From contig JANXSV010000436.1 of NCBI GenBank assembly GCA_025356505.1, forward strand, positions 1 through 11,000: a DNA stretch of 11,000 bases, in the 5' to 3' direction. Below the pieces are notes generated by a model, which was given only the letters and a program-made list of their open reading frames with translations, was not told the DNA's origin and did no database searches. Both the position numbers and the translations under genes were made by a program. The DNA is from Methylovirgula sp. (GTDB taxonomy: Bacteria > Pseudomonadota > Alphaproteobacteria > Rhizobiales > Beijerinckiaceae). Each line of letters begins with the position of its first letter. Position 1 is the stretch's first letter. This document shows positions 1-5,688 of the stretch, piece by piece.

Positions 1-2
1 CA

Positions 3-167
3 AACAGCGAAGCCCTAAAGCTAGCGGTTGAGGCATTGTTGCATTCGCCTGAGTTGCGCGCCCAAACCGCCGACAAAAGTTGGCAGGCAGGTCAAAAATT
101 GCCCGATTGGCCGGCTTCGGTTAAGCTGATTGCGCAAGTTGTTAAAAACGCAAGGATGGCTTTCTAG
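3..167 (+). CDS. C-terminal end of a probable family-4 glycosyltransferase (partial)
   Basis: Only the last 54 codons lie in the window; the reading frame is open from base 3 and stops at TAG 165-167. The visible part is a short alanine- and leucine-rich helix (LAVEALLHSPELRAQTA) followed by a Trp-containing segment (LPDWPASVKLIAQVV). This resembles the C-terminal helices of GT4/GT-B glycosyltransferases, where a helix with 'LL.dp.lr..l' precedes a 'W......i..v' helix. That is a resemblance recalled from the family; no catalytic motif is in view, so substrate and pathway cannot be given. The next gene, ribA, starts 60 bases later on the same strand and may or may not share a transcript. Another helical protein is possible. 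The coding call is fairly safe and the family call is weak. Confidence 0.5.
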   Translation, partial: NSEALKLAVEALLHSPELRAQTADKSWQAGQKLPDWPASVKLIAQVVKNARMAF

Positions 168-227
168 AGTCCCACTTGTAACTTTGTTTTACTTGCCCCA
201 ATTGCAGGCGCTAAGGCTCGCAGGGCG

Positions 228-1298
228 GTGAGCAAGATTAATTCGTTGGATTTTCGTGTGTCGGACCATAAAGACCTCATAGCCATAGAGCGCGCCATCA
301 GCGAATTGCGCGCGGGGCGCCCGGTTATTCTGCGCGCGGCACCAGGGCAATGGCGCGTTCAGGGGCTGGAGGCGGAAACGCTGGTGTTGGCCAGCAGCGC
401 AAAACTGGTGCTGAGCGGCGCGCGGTTGCGGTTTCTGGGCCAAAATCTGCCGCACGGTGGCAGCTTAGAGAGCGCTGGCCTTGCGCCCGATCATTTGAAA
501 AATCTCGGCATTAGCAGGGCTTTGATTGGCGCGCCAGCATTTGTACCTGCGGAGGACGCTGAAATTGCGGCGCTCGATCTGGCAAAACTGGCGCTCACGC
601 TACCGGCTTTGATTATGACGCGCGACGCGGTGTCTGAAAATGAACTGGCGTGCGACGTTGATGCCATTGCGGCTTACCGATTAGCTCAAACGCAAAAGCT
701 GCATATCGTTTCGCGGGCACCGGTTCCGCTTGAAGGAGCAATGTCAGAATTTGTCGTATTTCGCGGCGGCGAGGGCTTGCGAGATCAAGTAGCGGTGCTC
801 ATCGGGCAGCCTGATTTGATGCAGTCGGTAGCGGTTCGGCTGCATTCAGCCTGCCTGACGGGGGATTTATTCGGATCGCTCAAATGCGATTGCGGCGATC
901 AGCTGCGTGAGACCGCAAAAGCGATGGCAGCTAAGCAAGGCGGCATTATCTTGTATCTTGACCAAGAGGGGCGGGGCACAGGTATCGGCAATAAAATGCG
1001 CGCCTATGCGCTCCAGGCTGAAGGGTTCGATACTTTCGACGCGGATGAGGTGCTCGGATTCGAGCATGATGAGCGGCATTTCGCATTTGCGGCGCGGATG
1101 TTAACGCTGCTCGGCGTTTCGCGGGTGCAACTGATGACAAACAATCCTTCAAAGGTCGAGGCCTTGCGCACGGCAGGGCTTAATGTCACTGCCACGCTGG
1201 CCATTCAGGGTCGACAAACCGCGCAAAATCGCAACTATTTACAAACCAAACGTGATCGCGGCGGTCATTTGCTGGATATTGAGGTTGTTGGGGACTAG
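228..1298 (+). CDS. ribA: GTP cyclohydrolase II with N-terminal RibB-like extension
   Basis: Cytosolic enzyme that opens the imidazole ring of GTP to give 2,5-diamino-6-ribosylamino-4(3H)-pyrimidinone 5'-phosphate, formate and pyrophosphate, the first step of riboflavin synthesis. The C-terminal half (about residues 155-356) has the zinc site C209-x10-C220-x-C222, with the same spacing as in E. coli RibA, then LDQEGRGTGIGNKMRAYALQ, DERHF, and LMTNNPSKVEAL. The first 150 or so residues have no counterpart in the 196-residue E. coli enzyme. They look like the degenerate DHBP-synthase-like (RibB) domain of many alphaproteobacterial RibA proteins, which I take to be catalytically dead. The start is GTG; upstream the frame is open to the stop of the preceding gene at 165 without a better start. 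The Shine-Dalgarno sequence is weak (AAGG at 213-216, 11 bases before the start). The function call is firm. Confidence 0.95.
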   Translation: MSKINSLDFRVSDHKDLIAIERAISELRAGRPVILRAAPGQWRVQGLEAETLVLASSAKLVLSGARLRFLGQNLPHGGSLESAGLAPDHLKNLGISRALIGAPAFVPAEDAEIAALDLAKLALTLPALIMTRDAVSENELACDVDAIAAYRLAQTQKLHIVSRAPVPLEGAMSEFVVFRGGEGLRDQVAVLIGQPDLMQSVAVRLHSACLTGDLFGSLKCDCGDQLRETAKAMAAKQGGIILYLDQEGRGTGIGNKMRAYALQAEGFDTFDADEVLGFEHDERHFAFAARMLTLLGVSRVQLMTNNPSKVEALRTAGLNVTATLAIQGRQTAQNRNYLQTKRDRGGHLLDIEVVGD

Positions 1299-1348
1299 AT
1301 CGAAGGATATGCCGGGCATTCAGCGCGGATCAGCTCAAGGACGTCCTT

Positions 1349-1537
1349 ATGAAACGTATCATTTTTTTCGCCGGTTGCCTTGCGGCCTTAGTCGGGTTGA
1401 TCTGGATCGGCCAAGGGACGGGATATTTTCCTTATCCGGCTGAAAGCTTTATGATCAGCCAGATGCCTTGGGCCTATCGCGGCGCAGCGCTGATGGTCGT
1501 TGGTATCGGCGCTATTTTTTGGTCGAAACGCGCCTGA
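1349..1537 (+). CDS. Small two-helix inner-membrane protein of unknown function
   Basis: A 62-residue protein with two predicted membrane segments: about residues 3-20 (IIFFAGCLAALVGLIWIG) and about 43-57 (GAALMVVGIGAIFW). They are joined by a loop, GTGYFPYPAESFMISQMPWA, rich in Gly, Pro and aromatic residues. Basic residues flank both ends (MKR at the start, SKRA at the end), which suggests both termini lie in the cytoplasm. I recall similar short proteins with the 'GxGYFPYPxxSFM' loop in other alphaproteobacteria, annotated only as hypothetical, so this is probably a real conserved family. The ATG follows a good Shine-Dalgarno sequence, AAGGACG at 1337-1343. It lies 50 bases after ribA and may be co-transcribed with it. 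The stop is two bases from the stop of the convergent outer-membrane gene. Function unknown. Confidence 0.8.
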   Translation: MKRIIFFAGCLAALVGLIWIGQGTGYFPYPAESFMISQMPWAYRGAALMVVGIGAIFWSKRA

Positions 1538-1539
1538 CC

Positions 1540-2322
1540 CTACCAGAAGCGGTTAAAGTCGAACGAATAGGAAACCGCGGCGCCGAAGGTTAGCTGGTTG
1601 CGTGATCCGGTTTGCACGGTGATTGGGCTATGCGCGGCGCTCTGCGTGAGCCGGTCGTAACGGCTATACACCGTCGTGTTCCATTGCTTATTCCACTGAT
1701 ATGTGGCGGCTCCGGCAAATCCGACTGACTCAAGAGACGCTTTGGCCTCAAAAGGGGTGAAGGTGCCATTTGCGGCAGCTTCGCTGGCGGAAACGGAGAA
1801 AAGTTTGGACATCGCGTGGCGGTCAGCCAATGTGAGGCGGGGACCAGCCGAGAGCGTCCACTTGCCCAGCTTTTCGACATAGTCGAGGCTCGCGTTCGCC
1901 ACCACACCGTGATGTCCATGAAAGCCCTGCATGACCTCCACGCGCGCTCGCAGCTTTGGTGTCGCCCAAGCTTCAACGAAAGCGCCCGCCTCAAGTGTCC
2001 ATGGCACATCTTTGAGACCATGGAGCTCACTATGATCTTGGGCGCGGCGCGCCGACTGAAAATGACCCACAGGCCCGGCTTTGAGCCACCCTTGGTCAAA
2101 TAACGCGAGAGAGATATTATCATCCGGAGCCGAAAAACCCGGGTCACTACCGGCCTTGTGAAATCCCACACCCGGCAAGGCGAAGAGGGCGAGATCTTTC
2201 GAACCTTGGTAGGCGGGTGAAGCGCCAAAATTGCCCGTCAATGTCGCGGTCCACTGTTCTTCGGCCTGCAAAACGCCCGTCATTGCGGCGTAACAGAACA
2301 TAAAACTCACACTCAAACGCAT
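1540..2322 (-). CDS. MipA/OmpV-family outer-membrane protein
   Basis: Probable outer-membrane beta-barrel of about 260 residues. From the ATG at 2322 it begins MRLSVSFMFCYAAMTGVLQA, a short signal peptide with a likely cut before EEQW. Family traits are an early 'GASPAYQGSKD' strand, a middle 'LSAGPRLTLAD' strand, the 'FSVSASEAAANG' stretch, and an end 'GSRNQLTFGAAVSYSF'. The alternating polar and hydrophobic pattern and aromatic C terminus (FNRFW) fit barrel insertion. E. coli MipA binds the transglycosylase MltA and PBP1B; OmpV of Vibrio is an adhesin or porin. Which role applies here is not visible. The frame can also begin seven codons earlier at a TTG (2341-2343), 13 bases after AGGAGAG (2357-2363); I prefer the ATG because it gives a compact signal peptide. 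No strong promoter is seen upstream. Confidence 0.85.
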   Translation of the reverse strand: MRLSVSFMFCYAAMTGVLQAEEQWTATLTGNFGASPAYQGSKDLALFALPGVGFHKAGSDPGFSAPDDNISLALFDQGWLKAGPVGHFQSARRAQDHSELHGLKDVPWTLEAGAFVEAWATPKLRARVEVMQGFHGHHGVVANASLDYVEKLGKWTLSAGPRLTLADRHAMSKLFSVSASEAAANGTFTPFEAKASLESVGFAGAATYQWNKQWNTTVYSRYDRLTQSAAHSPITVQTGSRNQLTFGAAVSYSFDFNRFW

Positions 2323-2450
2323 AACACTCACTCTCGCTCTCAAAACTCAATTGGAACTCTCCTGAGACTGTGCGGAGTTAAGGTTAAGAAATTTGTTTAA
2401 CGCGCCAGCGGCAATGCCCCAAAACAGGGCGCTGGGTCAGGGCGCGGCAT

Positions 2451-2476
2451 AAAAAAGGGCGGCACAGACGCCGCCC
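2451..2476 (-). terminator. Rho-independent terminator after the GCG_CRPN-like gene
   Basis: A perfect 7-base stem, GGGCGGC (2457-2463) with GCCGCCC (2470-2476), closes a six-base loop. On the minus strand it is followed by six T residues (A-run at 2451-2456). It lies 25 bases beyond the stop of the small secreted-protein gene, which points to that gene as the one terminated. It also separates that gene from the MipA/OmpV gene further left. Confidence 0.85.
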
Positions 2477-2501
2477 TCTCGCTAAAAACATTGCGGTTGG
2501 A

Positions 2502-2756
2502 TCAATACCGATACCAGCGGCGATGATAGTGATGGAAGAAAATCGGGCGGCGGTTGAATACGCAGCGACCGTAGGGGGTCATATGACGGCCTGGTCCGCA
2601 GCGCCATCCGGCCTGTTCGATCTGGACACTGGAGTCGCCTGCATTCACCGTTACGGCAGCGCCGCCAGCAACCGGCATAGCGCTCGCGGGGGCCAGTGCA
2701 GCAACAAGCGAACCTGCAGCGATTACAACAGCAAAGACTGTATTAGAAATTTTCAT
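2502..2756 (-). CDS. Small secreted GCG_CRPN-like protein
   Basis: An 84-residue exported protein of unknown role. It begins MKISNTVFAVVIAAGSLVAA, a clear signal peptide with an AxA site (ASA, residues 24-26) before MPVAGG. The mature part is about 58 residues and has one recognisable motif, CGPGRHMTPYGRC (residues 53-65), like the 'CGPGxxxxPxGxC' core of GCG_CRPN-type proteins of Rhizobiales and relatives. Two cysteines 12 apart could form a disulfide in the periplasm. The C terminus is rich in His, Arg, Tyr and Trp (FFHHYHRRWYRY), a possible metal- or polyanion-binding tail by inference. The frame extends further upstream, but this ATG has the signal peptide and an AAAGGAAA Shine-Dalgarno sequence just before it, so I place the start here. 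A terminator follows. A LexA-like box lies about 80 bases upstream. Confidence 0.8.
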   Translation of the reverse strand: MKISNTVFAVVIAAGSLVAALAPASAMPVAGGAAVTVNAGDSSVQIEQAGWRCGPGRHMTPYGRCVFNRRPIFFHHYHRRWYRY

Positions 2757-2836
2757 GCTCAATTTCCTTTTGATGATTGTTTGGATGGTGGGTGACGGCC
2801 GTGAACTCAACGATCTCAGGATGCCTCTGCGGCACT

Positions 2837-2851
2837 GAACCAGTTCTGAAC
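2837..2851 (-). promoter_or_regulatory. Candidate LexA (SOS) box, GTTC-N7-GTTC
   Basis: On the minus strand the bases read GTTC, seven bases, GTTC. This exactly fits the direct-repeat LexA box known from alphaproteobacteria. It lies between the end of the tetR-like gene and the start of the small secreted-protein gene, about 80 bases before that ATG. All eight defined bases match, but the motif is short. By my estimate one would turn up by chance somewhere in 11 kb about one time in three, and much less often in the intergenic DNA alone. No clear -35/-10 pair is visible beside it. Confidence 0.35.
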
Positions 2852-2874
2852 GAATGATGGCAGGAGTGTGTTGA

Positions 2875-3588
2875 TTAGTCGGCGACGCTGCGGGTATCTG
2901 CGAGCAATCCGGCGACAACATTGCGCACCAGCATCTGATACTGGGCTCGAATCGAGGCGGCAGATGTCTCACCTAGTCTTTGCTCCAGCCCTAAAACCAC
3001 GATGCCGTGGACAGATGCGAACAAGGCCCGGCTTGTCAGCGCGCGAGACGATGTGGAACTTTGAGGCATAATCACGCCAAGAGGGCGTTCGATATGGCCA
3101 AATATATGCGTCAACCGCTCAAAATAGGCCTCCGGAAGCGGAGTGTTTTCGCCAAGCCGGTGCTGAAACAGAGTTTGCCAACGGTGGAAATGCGTATTGG
3201 CAAAAGTCAAATAGGCATCAGCGAGCGCAAGCAGGTGCGTTGTTGCCGCGGCAGGCTCTAAGATCGGCGGCGCTTGTGATGAAACACCTGAACCGACTGT
3301 CGCATTGTTGGCCATGTCGTCATCGAGCTGCTCGAGAATTTTTAACTTTGCCGCAATAAAAAGCGCATCCATATCCTGGAACACCGTGTACAGCGCTCCC
3401 AAAGCACATCCCGCGGCATCGGTGAGTGCTCTAGCCCGCAATGCTTGATACCCATGAGTGTCGATGGTTTGTAGAGCTAGGTGCAGGAGCGTTTCTCGCA
3501 GGGCCTCGCGCCGCGCCAGGGCGGCGTCTGACGGTAATGATCGCGATTGTGGGACAGGAACTCGCACGTGCTCTTTCGTGATAAGCAA
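2875..3588 (-). CDS. TetR/AcrR-family transcriptional regulator
   Basis: A 237-residue DNA-binding repressor by family. The N-terminal three-helix domain covers about residues 28-78, with the helix-turn-helix at about 50-76 (ALTDAAGCALGALYTVFQDM, then a hydrophobic helix). The sequence after the first helix, 'THGYQALRARALTDAAG', and the 'ALYTVFQDMDAL' recognition-helix end are typical. The rest is a helical ligand/dimerisation domain of the type with a late 'HGIVVLGLEQRLG' helix; the inducer is unknown. The start is TTG, nine bases after GGTGAGG; no in-frame ATG is available near the N terminus. An ATG seven bases further upstream opens a different, short frame. The gene is divergent from the SRAP gene and a palindrome sits between them, so autoregulation and control of the SRAP gene are plausible but inferred. 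Confidence 0.88.
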   Translation of the reverse strand: MLITKEHVRVPVPQSRSLPSDAALARREALRETLLHLALQTIDTHGYQALRARALTDAAGCALGALYTVFQDMDALFIAAKLKILEQLDDDMANNATVGSGVSSQAPPILEPAAATTHLLALADAYLTFANTHFHRWQTLFQHRLGENTPLPEAYFERLTHIFGHIERPLGVIMPQSSTSSRALTSRALFASVHGIVVLGLEQRLGETSAASIRAQYQMLVRNVVAGLLADTRSVAD

Positions 3589-3605
3589 GGCACATTACCT
3601 CACCT

Positions 3606-3618
3606 TGAACATTGTTCA
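3606..3618. promoter_or_regulatory. Palindromic operator candidate between tetR and SRAP genes
   Basis: TGAAC-ATT-GTTCA is a perfect 5+3+5 inverted repeat lying 18 bases before the TTG start of the tetR-like gene and 79 bases before the SRAP ATG. A TTGCCA hexamer on the minus strand (3631-3636) could be the regulator's -35 element, which would put the palindrome over its -10 region. TetR repressors usually bind such palindromes in their own divergent promoter; binding here is inferred. Confidence 0.45.
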
Positions 3619-3696
3619 TAAATGATCAATTGGCAATCCGCAAGGGCGCGAAGGCCTACTCGACACAGCGCTCCCGGCGGCTGTATTGTCCCTCGC

Positions 3697-4380
3697 ATGT
3701 GCGGACGATTCACCCAGCTTTACACGTGGCGCGAAGTGCATGATGCGCTGGATCTGATAGGCACCAACCGGAACCTTCCGGCGCGCTATAACGTTGCCCC
3801 GACGGATCCGGTTGATGTGGTGGTGGCGCGTGGCGACAAGCTAGAGCTTTCCATGCGGCGTTGGGGCTTGGTGCCAAGCTGGTGGAAGAAATCCTTGAAG
3901 GAAATGCCGGCCACATTCAACGCCCGCGCAGAGACAATCGCGGACAAGCCGATGTTCCGGACCGGATTTCGGCATAAGCGCTGCGTGATACCTGCGTCAG
4001 GGTTTTACGAATGGCGAAGTGAAGGCAAGATCAAGCAGCCGTATTATTTCAGCGGGCGTTCCGGCGGGCCACTTTGGATGGCCGGGGTTTGGGATGACTG
4101 GACCGATCCGGTTTCGGCGGACACGCTGCTTTCCTGCACCATAATTGTCGGAGAGGCCAACCGTTTTGTAACGTCCCTGCACGACCGGATGCCGATTTTG
4201 CTGGATACAAGTGCAGTACGGTCCTGGATTTTCAACGAAACGCCGCACGAAGACTTGCTCCGCCCGGCTTCAAACGAAATTTTGCAAGTCTGGCCGGTTT
4301 CCACCGACGTCAACAAAGTGGGCAAAATGGACGATGCGCATTTGATCGAAGCGCTTAGGCCTATACAACTCGCTATTTAA
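3697..4380 (+). CDS. SRAP-family abasic-site DNA-protein crosslink protein (YedK/HMCES type)
   Basis: A 227-residue SOS response-associated peptidase (SRAP) protein. Family members bind abasic sites in single-stranded DNA and protect them by a thiazolidine crosslink through Cys2. The residues seen fit E. coli YedK closely: MCGRF at the start (C2), N75 in FNARAET, E105 in SGFYEW, and a histidine at 162 in LHDRMP. WGLVPSWW is also typical. The frame stays open upstream to 3622, but Cys2 must become the N-terminal residue after Met removal, so ATG 3697 is the start. There is little Shine-Dalgarno sequence. The gene is divergent from the tetR-like gene. Its stop lies inside the convergent ankyrin gene, so the two mRNAs would overlap at their 3' ends. 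No GTTC-N7-GTTC LexA box is visible directly upstream. Confidence 0.95.
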   Translation: MCGRFTQLYTWREVHDALDLIGTNRNLPARYNVAPTDPVDVVVARGDKLELSMRRWGLVPSWWKKSLKEMPATFNARAETIADKPMFRTGFRHKRCVIPASGFYEWRSEGKIKQPYYFSGRSGGPLWMAGVWDDWTDPVSADTLLSCTIIVGEANRFVTSLHDRMPILLDTSAVRSWIFNETPHEDLLRPASNEILQVWPVSTDVNKVGKMDDAHLIEALRPIQLAI

Positions 4381-4861
4381 AAAATCCATCGACACGATAA
4401 TTGCTGATGGTGTTTGCCAGTTCCAGCGGCGATACGCCATGGCGGTTTTTCAAAGTTCGCTTCGCACCCATTTTCAACAGCAGGGTGATCATTTCGCCGC
4501 GACCGCGTGAATAATAGACCGCTTCGGATAAGGGGGTGTTGCCATCTTTGTCCTGCGCATCAACAAGCGCACCGCCGCGCACCAGCAATTCGACGACATC
4601 AAGCTGATATTCCTGCGCCGCATAATGGAGCGGGGTCTTTTCATCGGCATCGCGGGCATTGACCTGAGCCCCGTTGCGCACAAGCTCAGCCAGAACCACC
4701 TTATAGCCATTGAACGCTGCCAAAAACAGCGGTGTGCGGCCATCATCGTCCCAGGCCTCGATGTCCTCACCGTCATTTATAGCGCTGATGAGCTCGCGCA
4801 GATGGTGGCGGGCCACGGCTGCATGAATAGCGCTTTGCTTGGCACCTCGACGGTTTTTCAA
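4373..4861 (-). CDS. Small ankyrin-repeat protein
   Basis: A 162-residue protein made almost wholly of ankyrin repeats: a degenerate N-terminal repeat (about 11-39), then repeats at about 40-72 (GRTPLFLAAFNGYKVVLAEL), 73-105 (EKTPLHYAAQEYQLDVVELL), 106-139 (GNTPLSEAVYYSRGRGEMIT), and a capping half repeat (HGVSPLELANTI). It has no signal peptide or membrane segment, so it is probably cytosolic and acts by protein binding; the partner is unknown. The start is uncertain: the only start codon before the repeats is TTG at 4861, with no good Shine-Dalgarno sequence and an in-frame stop not far upstream. A TATAAT at 4894-4889 (minus) would give a leader of about 20 bases. Its 3' end overlaps the SRAP gene by 8 bases. 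Confidence 0.85.
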   Translation of the reverse strand: MKNRRGAKQSAIHAAVARHHLRELISAINDGEDIEAWDDDGRTPLFLAAFNGYKVVLAELVRNGAQVNARDADEKTPLHYAAQEYQLDVVELLVRGGALVDAQDKDGNTPLSEAVYYSRGRGEMITLLLKMGAKRTLKNRHGVSPLELANTISNYRVDGFFK

Positions 4862-4888
4862 ATGGATAATTTCAAAGTCAGAACTCTA

Positions 4889-4894
4889 ATTATA
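4889..4894 (-). promoter_or_regulatory. Possible -10 element for the ankyrin gene
   Basis: The minus strand carries a perfect TATAAT about 28 bases before the proposed TTG start. No matching -35 hexamer is found 16-18 bases further upstream, where the sequence runs into the loop of the hairpin at 4903-4928. The region is AT-rich, so a chance match is possible. Confidence 0.3.
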
Positions 4895-4902
4895 AAGCTT
4901 AA

Positions 4903-4928
4903 GCGCGGTTTATAATGGTAAACCGCGC
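4903..4928 (-). terminator. Strong hairpin after the cupredoxin gene, probable terminator
   Basis: GCGCGGTTTA (4903-4912) and TAAACCGCGC (4919-4928) form a perfect 10-base stem around a six-base loop. On the minus strand it begins 30 bases after the cupredoxin stop and is followed by a T-rich but interrupted tract (TTAAGCTTTATAATT). That makes it a plausible though not classic terminator. On the plus strand no T-tract follows. It could instead be a protein-binding dyad next to the ankyrin promoter. Confidence 0.5.
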
Positions 4929-4957
4929 CCATTGATATGGCTGCGTGGTGAGCGGGT

Positions 4958-5452
4958 TTATTTAGTAACTTTAAGCAGTTCCCACATACCTGCCTTGTAG
5001 TGCCCCGGGATATTACACACAATCAGATAAGTGCCCGGCTTCATATCCAACGTAACCGAACCGGTCTTGCCCGGATCAAGCTCTGAAACTTCTCCGATAT
5101 GCACATTTGATTCTTCGCTGAGGCGGTTTTCAGCATCAACGTAAGCCAGCTTATTGAGATCGGCCGGTTGCAGGACAACCATCTCGTGGATGGTATCTTT
5201 CGAATCATTGGTGACGTTGAACTTGACCTTGCCAGCCGGTACCGACATTTGCGACAGTTTGATGCCCATTGTCGCCTTTGCCTTGTCAGCAGCCGAAGCA
5301 CCATAGGCGAAGTTTGGGGTCATTTCCATAGCGGCACCCTTGTCCCACAGATGCGCGGTGACGAGGCCTTCAGCTGAAGCGGCAAAGCTCGACGCAGCAA
5401 AAACAACAGCACTTACCACACCCAAGAAGGCGTATTTTAGACGTTTTGTCAT
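4958..5452 (-). CDS. Secreted cupredoxin (type 1 copper-binding protein)
   Basis: A 164-residue periplasmic copper protein by family. It starts MTKRLKYAFLGVVSAVVFAA and has a signal peptide ending ASA before EGLV. The mature domain shows the type 1 copper ligands: H89 in DTIHEMVV, and C146, H151 and M156 in CNIPGHYKAGMW. The Cys-x4-His-x4-Met spacing and PGTYLIVCNIPGHY are as in plastocyanin- and azurin-like domains. Related proteins that I recall from Rhizobiales also have the early 'LWDKGA' and the 'GEVSELDPGK' stretch. The likely role is electron transfer or copper handling; the partner is not visible. An upstream in-frame ATG (5518) would add 22 residues before the signal peptide and so is rejected. 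Two inverted repeats lie upstream, and a hairpin lies downstream. Confidence 0.88.
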   Translation of the reverse strand: MTKRLKYAFLGVVSAVVFAASSFAASAEGLVTAHLWDKGAAMEMTPNFAYGASAADKAKATMGIKLSQMSVPAGKVKFNVTNDSKDTIHEMVVLQPADLNKLAYVDAENRLSEESNVHIGEVSELDPGKTGSVTLDMKPGTYLIVCNIPGHYKAGMWELLKVTK

Positions 5453-5479
5453 GGTGATGTCCAGTTCTGGAGAGATTAA

Positions 5480-5501
5480 ATTTGGCAAGGAAGTGCCAAA
5501 T
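5480..5501. promoter_or_regulatory. Inverted repeat just upstream of the cupredoxin gene
   Basis: ATTTGGCA (5480-5487) and TGCCAAAT (5494-5501) are perfect 8-base arms around six bases, ending 28 bases before the cupredoxin ATG. It could be an operator or a 5' leader hairpin. On the minus strand it partly mimics a sigma-54 promoter but is one base too short between the GG and GC elements. Confidence 0.4.
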
Positions 5502-5510
5502 AGGCGCAAT

Positions 5511-5537
5511 GTAAACAATCGATGGAAGAGTGTTTAC
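5511..5537. promoter_or_regulatory. Second, wider inverted repeat upstream of the cupredoxin gene
   Basis: GTAAACA (5511-5517) and TGTTTAC (5531-5537) are perfect 7-base arms separated by 13 bases. This lies ten bases beyond the nearer dyad in the 236-base gap between the cupredoxin and mutM genes. The arm centres are 20 bases apart, about two DNA turns, which would suit a dimeric regulator. The rest of this gap (5538-5688) shows no gene or clear signal. Confidence 0.35.
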
Positions 5538-5688
5538 TTTTTCCAACGTTTTAAAAGGCAAAGAGTTCCACAAAAGTTTTACGACTATTGCGACACCATT
5601 GCCGGAAGGGCGGACGCGGGCTTTGACCGCTGCGAATACCTGGCAAAAGGCGCATTTGTTGCCAGCGCACGATCGGCATCGGCGCAGG

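Noticed and set aside
1590..2228. Alternative minus-strand frame of 212 codons inside the MipA/OmpV gene
   Set aside because: The other frame has a signal peptide and family motifs throughout; this one has neither.
2379..2410. CtrA binding site (TTAA-N7-TTAA) upstream of the MipA/OmpV gene
   Set aside because: The TTAA elements here are separated by nine or two bases, not seven.
5481..5500. Sigma-54 promoter (TGGCAC...TTGC) before the cupredoxin gene on the minus strand
   Set aside because: The GG and GC elements are nine bases apart instead of the required ten, and the match is explained by the inverted repeat itself.
5642..5663. Possible mutM terminator (TGGCAA...TTGCCA)
   Set aside because: The stem is only six bases with a long loop, and no T-tract follows on the minus strand.
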